From Blautia sp. Marseille-P3087 (GTDB taxonomy: Bacteria > Bacillota > Clostridia > Lachnospirales > Lachnospiraceae): a stretch of DNA of 64,000 bases. The stretch is from assembly GCF_900120195.1 (NCBI RefSeq), contig NZ_LT635539.1:2230744-2294743 (forward strand), given 5' to 3'. Made by a program: the position numbers and the translations under genes. The notes beneath the pieces are model-generated. The model was not told the origin of the DNA. It made no database searches and saw nothing but the letters and a program-made list of their open reading frames with translations. Shown here piece by piece: positions 33,301-36,030 of the stretch; the first letter of the stretch is position 1; every line of letters starts with the position of its first letter.

Positions 33301-34369
33301 TAAGAAGAAAGCGGAAGAGGAAACTGCAACGGTTATCGCCGGTGGAAATCTTGATATCAGATCCAACGGTGAAGTAGGAAAAGAAGACCATGGACTCTCT
33401 GTTAAAGTTGATGGAACTGTTGAAATAAAAGCAGAAGGAGATGTTTCTCTTACATCACCGTCTGATCTTACAGTAGACAACATCAACAGCAGTAACGGCA
33501 CCGGAGATGTTACGATCCGGGTAGATGGAAATCTGAAAGATGTTCCGGGAAAAGCTCCGGCAGTTAAAGCAAAAAGAGCAGATCTGTCCGCAGCGGATGG
33601 CGATATCGGAACAACGGATAATCCATTCAGTGTCAGTGTTTCAGAAGTCAAAGCAAGCGCAGATAATGTTTATCTCGAAAATGACAGAGATCTTATTGTG
33701 GATGAAATCCACGGAAAGAGAGAAGATGGCACTGTACAGATCAGAGTTGACGGTGATCTGACCGGTAAAACGGCAGATTCCATGATCAGTGGCGGACATT
33801 TGGAAGCAGAGATCAATGGCAGTCTGGGTACACCGGAAAACAGAATGAACACAGATGTGGACAGTATCAAAGCAAAAGCTGATGATATTTATCTGAATAA
33901 TATTTCAGACAAAATGGAAATCAGAGGAATGACAGCAGAAAACATTGACATTATCGCGAGAGGTGATATCTTTGGAAAAGATGTAAGATCCGGCAATCTG
34001 GTGATCCGTTCCAATGGTCATACAGGTTACAGTGACAATCCACTTCTGATTCATGTCAGTGGCAATGTAGATATAGGTTCGGCATATGGTGAAGTTCATT
34101 ATGTAAACAGCTACCGGGCTGAAAAGCCATCTGAAGAAAAACCGGGACAGAAGCAGAATCATGATTCTGAAGAAAAGCCTGAAAGAAAGCCTTCTTCACA
34201 GAATGAGAAAGAACCGGGACTCTCAGAGTCTGAGCACGGGGCTGCAGGAATTTCCGGAGCTGTAAAGACTGGAGATTCCACACCGACGGAAGTAAATCTG
34301 TATCTGGCATTACTTTCCCTGGCAGCAGTAATTCTTCTGCTTAAGGAAAAAAGAAGAAAGAACAGATAA
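9368..34369 (+). CDS. giant (8333-residue) repetitive surface protein with KTGD-type sorting signal
   Basis: A single uninterrupted reading frame of 25 kb, product about 0.85 MDa. Domain order by residue: Sec signal peptide 1-30; nine 9-residue EEPAPAPVV-type repeats 39-119; beta-helix-like cap 194-760 (begins NAIQKAVDVA...ITIVVDDGEYDG, as in pectate-lyase-like folds) with two RTX-like nonapeptides near 335 and 357; seven InlB-B-like repeats (six between 877 and 1585, one at 2294-2403). Ala/Gly/Val-rich ~60-residue repeats follow, about 1595-5350, broken by helical and Ser/Asp-rich inserts. Then come a Lys-rich amphipathic helix 5353-5404, a unique Tyr-rich beta region 5700-6700, 22-residue repeats 6937-7002, FHA-like beta-helix 7232-7698, coiled coil 7699-7988, more beta-helix to 8245, linker, and V8299-KTGD, 15 hydrophobic residues and KEKRRKNR. 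I count only about six Cys. The long repeats resemble Fusobacterium LktA-family filamentous adhesins. A role in adhesion, matrix or cell-cell contact is inferred. Confidence 0.85.
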   Translation: MKLHSIKKKTLTFVLAMSLCAGGSFTVLAAEESALEVQEEAAPAPAAEEAAPAPVVEEPAPAPAVEEPAPAPVVEEPAPAPVVEEPAPAPVVEEPAPAPVVEEPAPAPVVEEPAPAPVVEEPAPAAEEAASTAVQTAGEEDSAVTGEDDVDTSLPEEIKEGSAQIAEQITGGTNTAGQEVFKNDAPVSEENKDSRNAIQKAVDVALKSAKENAGITDITIVVDDGEYDGDINISWGSDKTPGLFKTLYILAKNSFKEPSVGDVIDKSTINSGAGGGAKVNGNIIIDGINVVLSGLYYSLNTTITSKKATTTVYGTAKDDNIQVELEDSSLEVISGDGQDNIRVKGKGGENQKVDLDGGGGSDVYTVDVSTGTTVNINDQDGGRIHLTGDLKKNSNPTGNYDSAKQEASFTLTNSAGKLLKIFTKGITAFTDELTNKKQIEIKKSDLKSGIYDAGNISFSDFVYNPQNDEAVSLIVKGKGFMDSLIVSSKNLMIQKIQAAEMNVRLKGQVITVKDSIEAVNVMIEAGDDDTLVSTDNPLPGSISDKISLGDEMDASVMDIVTNAKIILEKGSNIKAGGSVVMKAVSSQKNNLVPFVEGANIINVKIGNAVISIFGNIEAGGAVEATASSTVNVAASNETLAKYYIPLAAGILVSEARVETGKDSVITAGGDVKLSSISDVTLTTLSTVGALPISLALSVVVNDSHVKVLGKIISGNGNIGLDAKGSSTVTTKSTNKTPETSGSAVNPKSGSSTPTGSGSLSNKYGGFFAASVVIQDVDASLTGNGSLSAVNGNITINSQSSEKVDTQAVSVGGSKEQNSQESQTVGGVKDKITALLKGVTTKLSANAEETKNSAIGKLNSALGRIEGSSGNTITSQENEHGTVSAPSRAEVGQKVTVKAVPNTGYKLKGLTYTYLPAGSSSYVTKTVDISSGTYTFEMPASEVILVAVFEKDEQSGSENTNVGDLFDEDDDDDLGLGDLFDEGTGGAREDTPTSAQPTRIGQFDIKNYEKKSLTGKLEGAILSDHVKANTGDTIKLTVNPAEGMKLKDGSLKAIYTNAAGKKITYTVPKNSAGAYVFTMPELKVGTVLEFKADFEKGTADTTGKGSTSSSQATGALAINIVFNRNDAFIDTDGNVTAGGELSVTATADTYAHSNADGSNFDESSAGQITPTNPATGETEDNDGEITGEQRHGNVRIAATTNGTISFKSNNQTPQSGDKVAVAVTAREGYKLTDSSLVFTYQKVMKDAQGNVITDNKGNPRMTSETGSLSYDGKTGNYYFTIPEDMAEGTELVIKAAFEGDVHNITIAGTDSSRGTLTTSSSTPKTGDTVVLNITAANGYKVSKVYYFDTTENGTEDNNTVELKANADGTWTLKMPGRNITLKAVFIEKGYAIVINGSATADKQRADAGETVKITSSIAGQNPGNVKVEYGYKSLFSEPDDCSLDYSDTYGELSYDAATGTFVLPEGVTLKDGMIILVTVDGTTQKKYEVKIDVTKASSTKAGGTVSVPGRVDQGDVITVNVTPDAGYSLVANSLKAMITKKSGAEELNELVDLIADENGAYRFTVPTDLGNDAVITILAKFTEGTVEQPKKTLSLGVGVNVSYTKHSNNAYIKKGNITAGSLNVSAVSGSKNSPVTSIAESYGGYSEGSIGLGGSVTVHVVSARTTALILKDAVVTLKDDAKLNVTASSAERFHTIADASKNDKAGKVGIGAGIAVAVTGVDVISGMEDNTTVRGTDSIAADPVTGEGKPSYIKNTVKLDSVTVKSDHSAEERVTAKAGSAGGVSVSPVLALNISGMRSEAYIGNADLANCPQWQIRNDLTVSSDSVIDRQVAADAAAAGGSVGVGAAPVITVYNDSSRSGLRRSVKANNIKVFAEGISKLKSTARAGSNGAQSNSSDKGSGGESGGSSGDDSGESASQKGETDKQADKSIGGASKIAGKTGNSNLKPGMISNLTENRQTSQTSEGNVQIAAAFNLNIMKNSSIAAIEGNIAVEAENELEVSSIGQTTAEIYANASATQAKTGIGAAVALNIVSYINEAYIDQAAVKAGTLKVLAQMPEKEIKEDKKTEDEETEDKWVKNLVTDLVTEAADKMGLKDLFGEENTEKLTRLLAGTADQVVTVAKTTMLKETPLEGMKLEDIRNNPENLLKFRELIGSNITETLKTNAKTTLSELGRVLTTAALDGLFTWLDVDVKEIERNPSNVFVTEAVSGAGASNVGVAGSVAIAVINGTTKAYIGDSANVITATGDIIINADARQSESTTGSAAVGNDGKADKNLSGGNSGTESDSTVEEDPSKLHDIVIRPLNPSGNVNGAVGSLFVTTPSQNGESKNLSKAKFEDKVLVRVVPADGMQLKEGSLVFVYTSDGKKVIKKIVTFENRGNNVYAFYMPDFDVSIEATFEPVPAGTVTAPAKTGNGKTIGVGASFALDVINVTVEAGIGSSRKVTGKSVEVKAGAEHDRTTASVSGTDPISGDKANDTKTKDVSVDASVAIGLTDINVKSYVKKDTVLKALGDFILEAASKGKSLTQASGFAAGNETAVGAAVAINIADSDVKALFEGTGIISGNASLKSYTYNEDDSKALATAIGADISRYLAKFKNAKEVTEENANKIMSGDYEGLEAEKDNTDNQTASKINGKLDANSNSSNQSGATAGKTNNNLSLSANALRSQGVATEDTGSGSKVGDASKEANDQAQANTSGKGGSTMNMNAPGKKSIQAAAAVGLNITGHMAQTSVSGNITAGKVLEMLADNDGNFRTLGSGATMTLGRAKFSLAMGVAVSVNNNKAIVTAGETTPVTVEGKDKVIIASELSQNMDGKYKGYLGAQALAGSVTGTADAAIAGAVSVLVSRAETRSTVGNSSEIRGGDVEITAKDKSKLAVRAGGYSVATRGAKVGVGASYAFIYGYNQILAQIMDNVKITAASLKVQALKEKVSDSDYGLPMGLESLITRSEGDAKIPDSQKGIIHLTRNGNKSESSYSVEINLSTDTILEGIDLLNFLSSVNYYAEAISGAVSGGKGSFSGAGSLAMVFFFNDTQAIIGKNVQIILTGDALVEAVNKSNVRIIAGSLSASQSNVGAGLTLSFLYNEDKVSTDVSDGTVIRTTGGNYTQRAESSANVLVITVAAAGSSSNAIGGNLGAIVMKNRSNALIGKQVSITADGNVTVKALQNSELYLIAASAAVSGSRTAAGGTLNVTVNGTEANVTVNDGTTIRSEKGSVVLNADTKEKLISVLASASAALGGTGAAGVLSVLVSGSKTVADIGKVTIYAKKDVQILATAVSKLFQINASVSGASQNAVGATVSVNVLNRKVLATVAAPSSITAEEGSVLVQATGDEAVLLVIMAAGAAGSNALTGVVPVIVNNSTILAEVENGTKTSHSRITAGDSIGIIAAADSDIYIIAGGLAAAGANAVGASINTAILKNDIQAHAGTWTELMTTATPAVQTSSNGIRIPNRNERRRGIIIFANGNEDVVMVSVSAGAGGSNAITGVINTLVVRNTVKATSREHVTISVKKAAGSSTNDTDPLPGVYIAAHDDTELLNLAGALSAAGSVGVGATVVALVFNKNVTAETAKEHKILAPGKVQVIADAKDNLWLLAVNFAAGGSVGVAGGANALVFQNYVTSALGGTTGDINNPVQSVKVSANSDSSLYNLAAAAGIGGTAGVTAVAVITYFYNETLAYVKENSRIYAAGAVDILADSKEFVTADAAGAAGSGTVSVGGTLDVVVTKVVTKAYTEKNVLIHAKGTTADISVKADDDYKLIAVVGTISASGVAAVAVSVLTTVSYNTVSAEIGEGNTINAGRDIIIQAKSDRLVQGYVFTAGAGQAGVSGSVMVIVAGSLLTDDAHNAIYVTNNKDGKEYGSMNPQTQTDAVFAQAHKEALSSKPEDNLDDLLKGDGSSAENTANGNGALDYDNYGQDTSKKDNDESSSSNMNDKAYDSAADTIRKEGTKGAVVNGTELKDSTTAVVRGGTEGTTLTAGRNVEVVSGDSLSAYMASGTLAAGLYAGVGAGVSVAVLYSNVQAVVEDNVIISAGKDVIVKAVSGSSEQTKAELKYDAAKGTDGSKVLNDKVKESDPDNAAATGDKSTILVIGVTGSGGIAGVSVTVASLNLMNKTYARMAGNIVKAENVTVTAETQYGTVLAITLAAAGGIAGVSGSVAVTDFESKTEASISGRAKLENISGTIKVSTDGTTNATAAATAASAGAVGASITTAVAVNRSRFDAFIGQGVSINAPSAKIDMKGYLKADAKAIIVSAAGGLAGVGVSVAVAVNRPVSMTYIGITPNGDIIETSKSDVRGQITVSSADVRNTVDGSTKVTSLGLAAGGIAVNGAVALGFNRAKSYAAVNKANVTATGDLTVEAAMNGNTTVYITSVVAGSVAVGASVAVAQIKSENIALIDVTGGTVKAANISVLAGTEANPYDTEALATVITGAAGGTAVALNFAVALNSSVNRAQAGGTSGSLIAEKELKIRADGRTKAYGIVLNAAVAGIAANVSMAWATLSSIQEALLDGNISVSAGSLTVESVQNNSETTKRKDPVTVVIDTAKKFTKTITPDSMAQAFIFSASASAVSITANAAVATADAVSRAKVNVNNIRVSGNIKVNNKADSVATVTVNNLDPVNFVNAGLMTGYAYAKGTFEAVLSGNGTVHADGNVDVTNTWKGNSKVELVPAAGGITVAYYKAGMNVAIAETSTKAYAYISGKLNISAKGNVNVRVTGNADSSARIDGAVIKISKVAVAVNVVTSEVKAEQKAYIEGAGKNSAGYTGIVSENGSITVESVLNVNALGVIGGNSAGEGISVSGIDGEASSATAKAESVNIAYVNNGVLEAARGKASISANTSSKTDAQALAPNFSLSLAEMNIVNVYTDSNDSVKAYVTGASRVSALMVDILANGTAEVTATGAVPGVTVSLVNGNAVIVTATAAKGTNGKVTKAYVGRDSEVYANGVTENENTVHSLKVSAESNLTITAKVPETKSIGAVKLGVFLVKTIAGKTDTWAAILGKAESTNDIFVLAIDKITETSNVELFSAGLVAGGASRAENTVESQNSSVQVGDGAALKAWGNIQAKAVTKTNAQTQIQDAAYGGGTNCSVESKNNITRKTSLVIGNNVNITSVIGNIELLAEEDKTSHIESIATGSSGSVYAGGGPKAEINYNSTVTATVGNGGNIDARYGTLDIKAIANTDLYADAYRKAAAAAGSNKSEANINSNVTVVTNISKNGAKTRILGEVTTIGAYIENQVILAKAKSYTASAGSKTEAYATSNVNNNVSTGVDNAWIGGTENLNVEALVVAQNIRSESYAEVVGFTGHVYATSTVTGGNNVNVNVTSNAELAGKNISVRADAPELTTQVISRSATAVANTVVNYVWTKVKTVVTKIINKICKIPLIGKLIKKIVKKVVEWVDKLVEVILYSDAEAKEAGEFKNAGNIIFNGTVHVGGGAAGMFVDIFDGLIAYTGLDNDLTDSLKKADKFLKTDGNTITVKKLYNNDVGSLRLEAGVGNISGKGTVITNSYLPNVQITNHTDKNLILKNIRMSNSNALAPDIDTSAEGNDGFSYQVSEDTPNLIIRTEGKGNITFADGSSDADGKGSIETDLGEGVLTIEMNGGTLKTSGKAFVAANKLYISGAGKIGDGVKNPFRAYIFDISSYPGISGMASAKPASPNEVKVKAGGDIYLSLTLVREWMTQKQMNDAKKGIGEKAALNLKEIIGESDSTVYVSVEAPKVVCAGKPDSADDYFISVPRTAMDFVTLPGAKGRTFRKVQLKDANGNNTDFWLTDDGMLVNMSEDITFVSDAYLVSQTSKYDTYLLPNGATVVVDRVSKKLVRIIGRLHDEKSEDYSGGIYDLSKMKVETDSNGNLTITINENGNTFNQKITFRNGTAYMEIGQNGATTYIESSGLEEGLGWRLPNGIVVFYKQVFLDERTNTVVNGTPIMETKDGRWILLESITEAGRTKYHVVHVTGTDGHYEFKEGYIYDRADLEAKTISLNQSLKEAKKAVKNALGNKNTITSMVETALKGAGVQTELSGYADAIRNAIMAKLKGKVTPNIIVDVLVTLSKTTKTEKYNYTGETLEYTTYNTPWKFVVSLKTNNGDSEVSETVYNEKGSVSERINAGSSDKALEIGSEVTSSTAGNSQYGTKAADSYTVYQDSADSDIYYRYDDDTKTWTLNVKGKDLLGNDYWFTFDLKQTNGEWYQAEEGIWLLKRHAAYETVKNLFIRISSEPVTVLKNQATGGYKKTEKTVIFLDNDGDEKGILLITDRVLALFPDGTYSFVAVRKDENATDTGSTPGMNETVAIAPGMQQKKDENGDLVYSRVFLSLQKNDGSGSWLTGDDVTAKFSSTLAGMIRSHIQNGVVILNPQVDKDLIAAINEELSGRYDISLISYYTMAGGKKHYAYDTSSDRVYVLETDVIDAEGRKQYRVDGFTDGSLYYRKKSGLFIGASDDIGTVEVVNGYVYLTDEEAERLARGAYTSKRDARFETRVNRSISFTKVTGYIPGTIIISPIEKSNTDSSNSAYLYFKNATEQFAASRDSNGYAIIDRYLRVVDKAMENASGLLTGTILFLDESGQIAAYLKPDGTFRVYEISSGKSENGSTQYVEVTKDGTTERAYSEYTVDSSGKLNTTISKGTATYLMELSQDVYTSVYGLHQNPPADSQYSYDSAHYFGYSEDGTLVELAKTDEKYKYVEADGDYLLARDDANGTEKGFGLSNGKQKLLSILNNTVKHPLSDRNNKAIYIMTDNSTIDSDGNLSSLTADTARIYADLEDDTDLILGKVEGGEVIIEITSPKNGTVQVKGDQETIKIVSDLLVLLSKGEGTTRYGDSKKPMEVTPSKENGTTNVIFRREAVEDAEGNISYEGEFTGTAYVNFNGNVLFKDSVLKDNALADIKVSTGNVEFSNVEFRDNANMTLKILNKGNVSFDRISVNGTQSTDKPKLDVSTVDGDIVSGDVNANAQSEILLTTKKGNIRTGNVSASEQSEILLTTKKGNIQTGNVSANAQSEILLKAENGDIRTDDVKLKDNAVLKVNATDGNVTVKKADVSSSGSNHASLFVTTRDKNQKKGNLTIGETLNAQGKVVLDLSGSLLGEIQKDGKEKTSTLILGKDVYNNGSSFSFGGDIGSREIPLVVDVTESNIPFKIVTVRNAFIRGAEHYRLTEDYNSEPKDKDGQINIRVDLDTEEISDALEAYRKLLETEDSSEEELAAARAAVEEALAKLAEEKKAELLEQLKKAAESGRPTGIPKEPVSMVVEIGTSTGTTDGINISNYGDITVIQKAGNLYIGRIETNRSDLTPGNIALGNVTVKALGGSIIGIKQNGTETEELANITANNITLEAKKHISGLLTDLIQKEYQVSDKILTEKDGDELEDPKISFIMVKKENEIVDEEGNTVTVTVWEPEFTVSGYVDYTGNWVFDSKKEGILNASSKEGNIQIKEKEGNIGLGVITAPNGTVEIATDMDSDILDRRSEDQKEAGLVNITAGDGNSSLTGKSIGTETDLITVDIRGKLLVDAIEDIRLEAKNSLDAQTDSQIGKVYASAEKDLTLSSSKKSYGGTGDLYVEKPKAGRDLTLAAAGNLYTDELTAPGNVTAKAGGNITVDTVKAGKDAALEAGGDVLAETVKAEENASITAGGSILEGDRGDEPAAVTAKNITLIAGNEVGTRENPYEVDTSTDGTLTVKADSAVIREISGDLTLKQVETKKDFVLDADGSVYDGNGNLADKAADAKADVDKAQVKKDAAETDERVHEELILPPLRDKKDQAESAESEAEKAKDEAQNKSAELEQKIRDMENLQKDREELIQKAVDAARDQLKKELDKKLSDTDQKIQDIEAEIKDLEAKEDLTPEETERLEELKNSRDELNGQKSELSDRLQNLKDTEGSVEEMLNRIQDIQDRVEKGELTEAEAEELLKELLPAKELLESGDIEKLAKDLESAREEFEKAEEARKEAEENYAKAHEEAEKARQEYAASEEELNQLKEKLRKAEEELEEAKAAYEEAKKKAEEETATVIAGGNLDIRSNGEVGKEDHGLSVKVDGTVEIKAEGDVSLTSPSDLTVDNINSSNGTGDVTIRVDGNLKDVPGKAPAVKAKRADLSAADGDIGTTDNPFSVSVSEVKASADNVYLENDRDLIVDEIHGKREDGTVQIRVDGDLTGKTADSMISGGHLEAEINGSLGTPENRMNTDVDSIKAKADDIYLNNISDKMEIRGMTAENIDIIARGDIFGKDVRSGNLVIRSNGHTGYSDNPLLIHVSGNVDIGSAYGEVHYVNSYRAEKPSEEKPGQKQNHDSEEKPERKPSSQNEKEPGLSESEHGAAGISGAVKTGDSTPTEVNLYLALLSLAAVILLLKEKRRKNR
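9482..9745 (+). repeat. 27-bp tandem repeat (nine full units plus one partial)
   Basis: Nine contiguous 27-bp units (9482-9724) plus a 21-bp partial unit, encoding E-E-P/A-A-P-A-P-V/A-V/A. Units differ mainly at synonymous positions (CCA/CCG, GCC/GCT). The result is a stiff Pro/Glu-rich stalk directly after the signal peptide. Copy number is likely to vary between strains by slippage, always in frame because the unit is a multiple of three. Confidence 0.95.
11995..14120 (+). other. block of six InlB-B-like repeats inside the giant protein
   Basis: Six modules (starts near 11995, 12390, 12935, 13263, 13533 and 13835) share the pattern G-T-V/I-S, then A/Q-G-D/Q-x-V-x-V-x-V, a Gly-Tyr-Lys-Leu-type turn (EGYKL, NTGYKL, DAGYSL), a strand, F-T-M/I-P and a closing F-E. 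This is the beta-grasp InlB B-repeat/Listeria-Bacteroides repeat pattern common in Gram-positive surface proteins. A seventh copy lies at about 16247-16575. An acidic tract D-E-D5-L follows the first (12262-12285). Confidence 0.75.
14150..25420 (+). other. LktA/filamentous-adhesin-like Ala-Gly-Val repeat region
   Basis: About 11 kb encode dozens of roughly 60-residue units of the form A-A-G-G-S/A-x-G-V-G-A-x-V-x-V-x-V followed by N/K-x-A-x-A/V-x-I and then I-x-A-G-x-D/N-V/L-x-I-x-A. Examples are VGVGATVVALVFNKNVTAE and VGVAGGANALVFQNYVTSA. The alternation of Gly/Ala-rich strands with I-x-A-G-D turns suggests a continuous right-handed beta-helix or beta-solenoid. Non-repeat inserts occur near 15030-15240 (Ser/Gly/Asp), 15530-15960 (helical), 17170-17490 and 20870-21230 (Asn/Ser/Asp). 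Confidence 0.7.
25423..25578 (+). other. Lys-rich amphipathic helical segment in the giant protein
   Basis: Residues 5353-5404 read as a strongly amphipathic cationic stretch (e.g. INKICKIPLIGKLIKKIVKK, then VVEWVDKLVEVIL). It sits exactly where the Ala/Gly repeat region ends. The composition resembles membrane-active peptides and contrasts with the acidic or neutral surroundings. Confidence 0.7.
30176..30373 (+). repeat. three 66-bp tandem repeats in the giant gene
   Basis: Units at 30176-30241, 30242-30307 and 30308-30373 encode A-N/S-A/E-Q-S-E-I-L-L-x-x-x-K/E-x-G-(N/D)-I-(R/Q)-T-x-(N/D)-V. The first two are almost identical at the DNA level, indicating recent duplication; the third has diverged. 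Each 22-residue unit is about one turn of a beta-solenoid. Confidence 0.9.
32461..33330 (+). other. ~290-residue coiled coil in the giant protein
   Basis: Residues about 7699-7988 are charged and heptad-like, very rich in E, K, A and D (for example KLRKAEEELEEAKAAYEEAK), with a short LTPEETERLEELKNS turn. FHA-like beta-helix flanks it on both sides (DLTLKQVETKKDFVLDADG before, VIAGGNLDIRSNGEVG after). It therefore probably projects as an antiparallel hairpin from a solenoid. Confidence 0.85.
34262..34366 (+). other. C-terminal cell-wall sorting signal (VKTGD variant)
   Basis: Residues 8299-8333: VKTGD, a 7-residue spacer, a 15-residue hydrophobic stretch (LYLALLSLAAVILLL) and a basic tail KEKRRKNR. 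Spacing and tripartite layout are those of sortase substrates. The pentapeptide departs from LPxTG but matches the (P)KTGD variants common in Clostridia. No sortase gene is in the window. Confidence 0.75.
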
Positions 34370-34392
34370 AAAATATCTGAAATAAGATTAAT

Positions 34393-34429
34393 AGGGGTTG
34401 CCGTACTGAGCAGTACGGCAGCTCCTTTT
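34393..34429 (+). terminator. intrinsic terminator of the giant gene
   Basis: A 16-bp stem (34393-34408 with 34411-34426, two G-T pairs) capped by a 2-nt loop and followed by TTTT, 24 bp after the stop codon. Confidence 0.85.
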
Positions 34430-34466
34430 CAATGCAGAAAATGCGGAAAATACAGGGTAGCTATTG

Positions 34467-34495
34467 TTGAAGACGTAGTCCTGAGATGGTACAAT
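34467..34495 (+). promoter_or_regulatory. candidate promoter for the substrate-binding protein / GGDEF-EAL pair
   Basis: TTGAAG (34467-34472), 17-bp spacer and TACAAT (34490-34495), with an extended -10 TGG just before it. Leader to the ATG at 34556 is about 55 nt. Confidence 0.6.
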
Positions 34496-34555
34496 GGTGC
34501 CAGGTTATGCTTGAAAATTGTAAAGATGTACAGAAGGCTCAGGGAAGGAGATAAC

Positions 34556-35995
34556 ATGAACCAGAAGAGAATAATCACTGTACTGGCAGGAAGCGCAATG
34601 CTTGCAGGTCTGCTTACAGGATGCGGGACAGAGCCCGGGATCGGAAAATCAGAAGAACCTGTAAACCTGACGGTATGGACTTATTATAACGGAGAGCAGC
34701 TGGATGCATTTAATGCCCTGGTAGATTCTTTTAATGAAAGTGTAGGTAAAGAAAAGAATATTGTTGTAGAAAGTTCCAGTCAGGGAAGTGTTAATGACCT
34801 GGAATCAAATGTAATGGATGCTGCCGAAGAAAAAGTCGGTGCGGCCGATATGCCGAATATTTTTTCTGCATATGCAGATACTGCGTATAAATTAGATCAG
34901 GCAGGTCAGGTGGTCGATCTCAGTGATTATCTGACTGATGAAGAAAAAAATGAATATATAGATGCTTATTTAAAAGAAGGTGATTTCTCCGGTGACGGCA
35001 GTATTAAGATATTCCCGGTTGCAAAATCTACAGAACTTCTTTTTCTGAATAAAACGGACTGGGATAAATTTGCAGAAGCAACCGGCGCAGACGAGTCAGA
35101 TCTGGAGACAGTAGAAGACCTGGTAGAGACTTCAGAGAAATACTATAACTGGACAGATGAACAGACAGAAGAACCAGATGACGGTAAGGCACTGTTTGGA
35201 AGAGATGCAATGGCAAATTATATGTTTGTAGGTGCGAGACAGCTTGGAGGAAATCTTTTTGAAGTGAAAGACGGTAAGATGACGTTGAATTTTGACAAAG
35301 AGATTGTCCGTAAACTCTGGGACAATTATTATGTTCCATATGTAAAAGGATATTTTGCGGCATCCGGTCGTTTTCGCAGTGATGATATTAAAACAGGAAA
35401 TATTCTGGCATATGTGGGTGCAACTTCAAGTGCCACATTTTTCCCGACACAGGTAATGACCAGTGACACAGAATCACATGATATTGAACTGGAAGTACTT
35501 ACACCGCCTGAGTTTGAGGGAGGAAAAAAGGTTGCAGTACAGCAGGGAGCCGGAATGGTTGTGACGAAAGGATCTGATGAAGAAATCGAAGCGAGCGTTG
35601 AATTTTTGAAATATCTTACAGAACCGGAGAACAATACCAGCTTTTCTATTGGGTCGGGATATCTTCCGGTAACCCAAAAAGCAAACGATATGGTTGAGAT
35701 CAGAAAGGGTGGAACAGATCTTCCAAAATCTATGGATAAGGTTCTGACAAAAGCTGTTGAAACAGTAAATAACAATGAATTATATACAACACCGGCATTT
35801 GAAGGCGGGCAGGATGCCCGTTCAGTACTGGAATATTCGATGAGTGATCTTGCAGATGCGGACAGAAAGGCTGTTCAGGAAAGAATTGATGCCGGACAGA
35901 CGATGGAAGCGGCAACCGAAGAATTTCTGACCGGAGAATATTTTGACAGATGGTATGAAGATACGCTGACAAAATTACAGACATATGAGGGTTAG
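34556..35995 (+). CDS. extracellular solute-binding lipoprotein (family 1)
   Basis: A 479-residue lipoprotein. The start at 34556 is chosen over an upstream in-frame TTG because GGGAAGGAG precedes it and a clean signal peptide follows, ending in lipobox L-T-G-C23. The mature part has the family 1 sugar-binding pattern (VNLTVWTYYNGEQLDAFNALVDSFNE..., FPVAKSTELLFLNKTDWDKF, and AGMVVTKGSDEEIEASVEFLKYLTEPENN). No permease or ATPase accompanies it. The next gene starts 35 bp later and encodes a membrane sensor with GGDEF and EAL domains, so this protein more likely presents a ligand to the sensor than feeds a transporter (inference). Confidence 0.85.
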   Translation: MNQKRIITVLAGSAMLAGLLTGCGTEPGIGKSEEPVNLTVWTYYNGEQLDAFNALVDSFNESVGKEKNIVVESSSQGSVNDLESNVMDAAEEKVGAADMPNIFSAYADTAYKLDQAGQVVDLSDYLTDEEKNEYIDAYLKEGDFSGDGSIKIFPVAKSTELLFLNKTDWDKFAEATGADESDLETVEDLVETSEKYYNWTDEQTEEPDDGKALFGRDAMANYMFVGARQLGGNLFEVKDGKMTLNFDKEIVRKLWDNYYVPYVKGYFAASGRFRSDDIKTGNILAYVGATSSATFFPTQVMTSDTESHDIELEVLTPPEFEGGKKVAVQQGAGMVVTKGSDEEIEASVEFLKYLTEPENNTSFSIGSGYLPVTQKANDMVEIRKGGTDLPKSMDKVLTKAVETVNNNELYTTPAFEGGQDARSVLEYSMSDLADADRKAVQERIDAGQTMEAATEEFLTGEYFDRWYEDTLTKLQTYEG

Positions 35996-36030
35996 TGTAT
36001 TCTGAAACTGGAGAAGGAGGATTTTTCCGG

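Noticed and set aside
9441-33870. Many long open frames on the opposite strand of the giant gene
   Set aside because: They follow from codon bias and repeats of the coding strand, lack RBS sequences and resemble no known proteins.
9368-34369. Nonribosomal peptide or polyketide synthase as explanation for the giant gene
   Set aside because: No adenylation, condensation, ketosynthase or carrier motifs are present; the protein has a signal peptide and low-complexity repeats.
34430-34555. c-di-GMP riboswitch in the leader of the binding-protein/GGDEF-EAL pair
   Set aside because: I could not find the conserved GEMM-I core or its receptor loop; the region is explained by a promoter and leader. 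A covariance-model search would be decisive.
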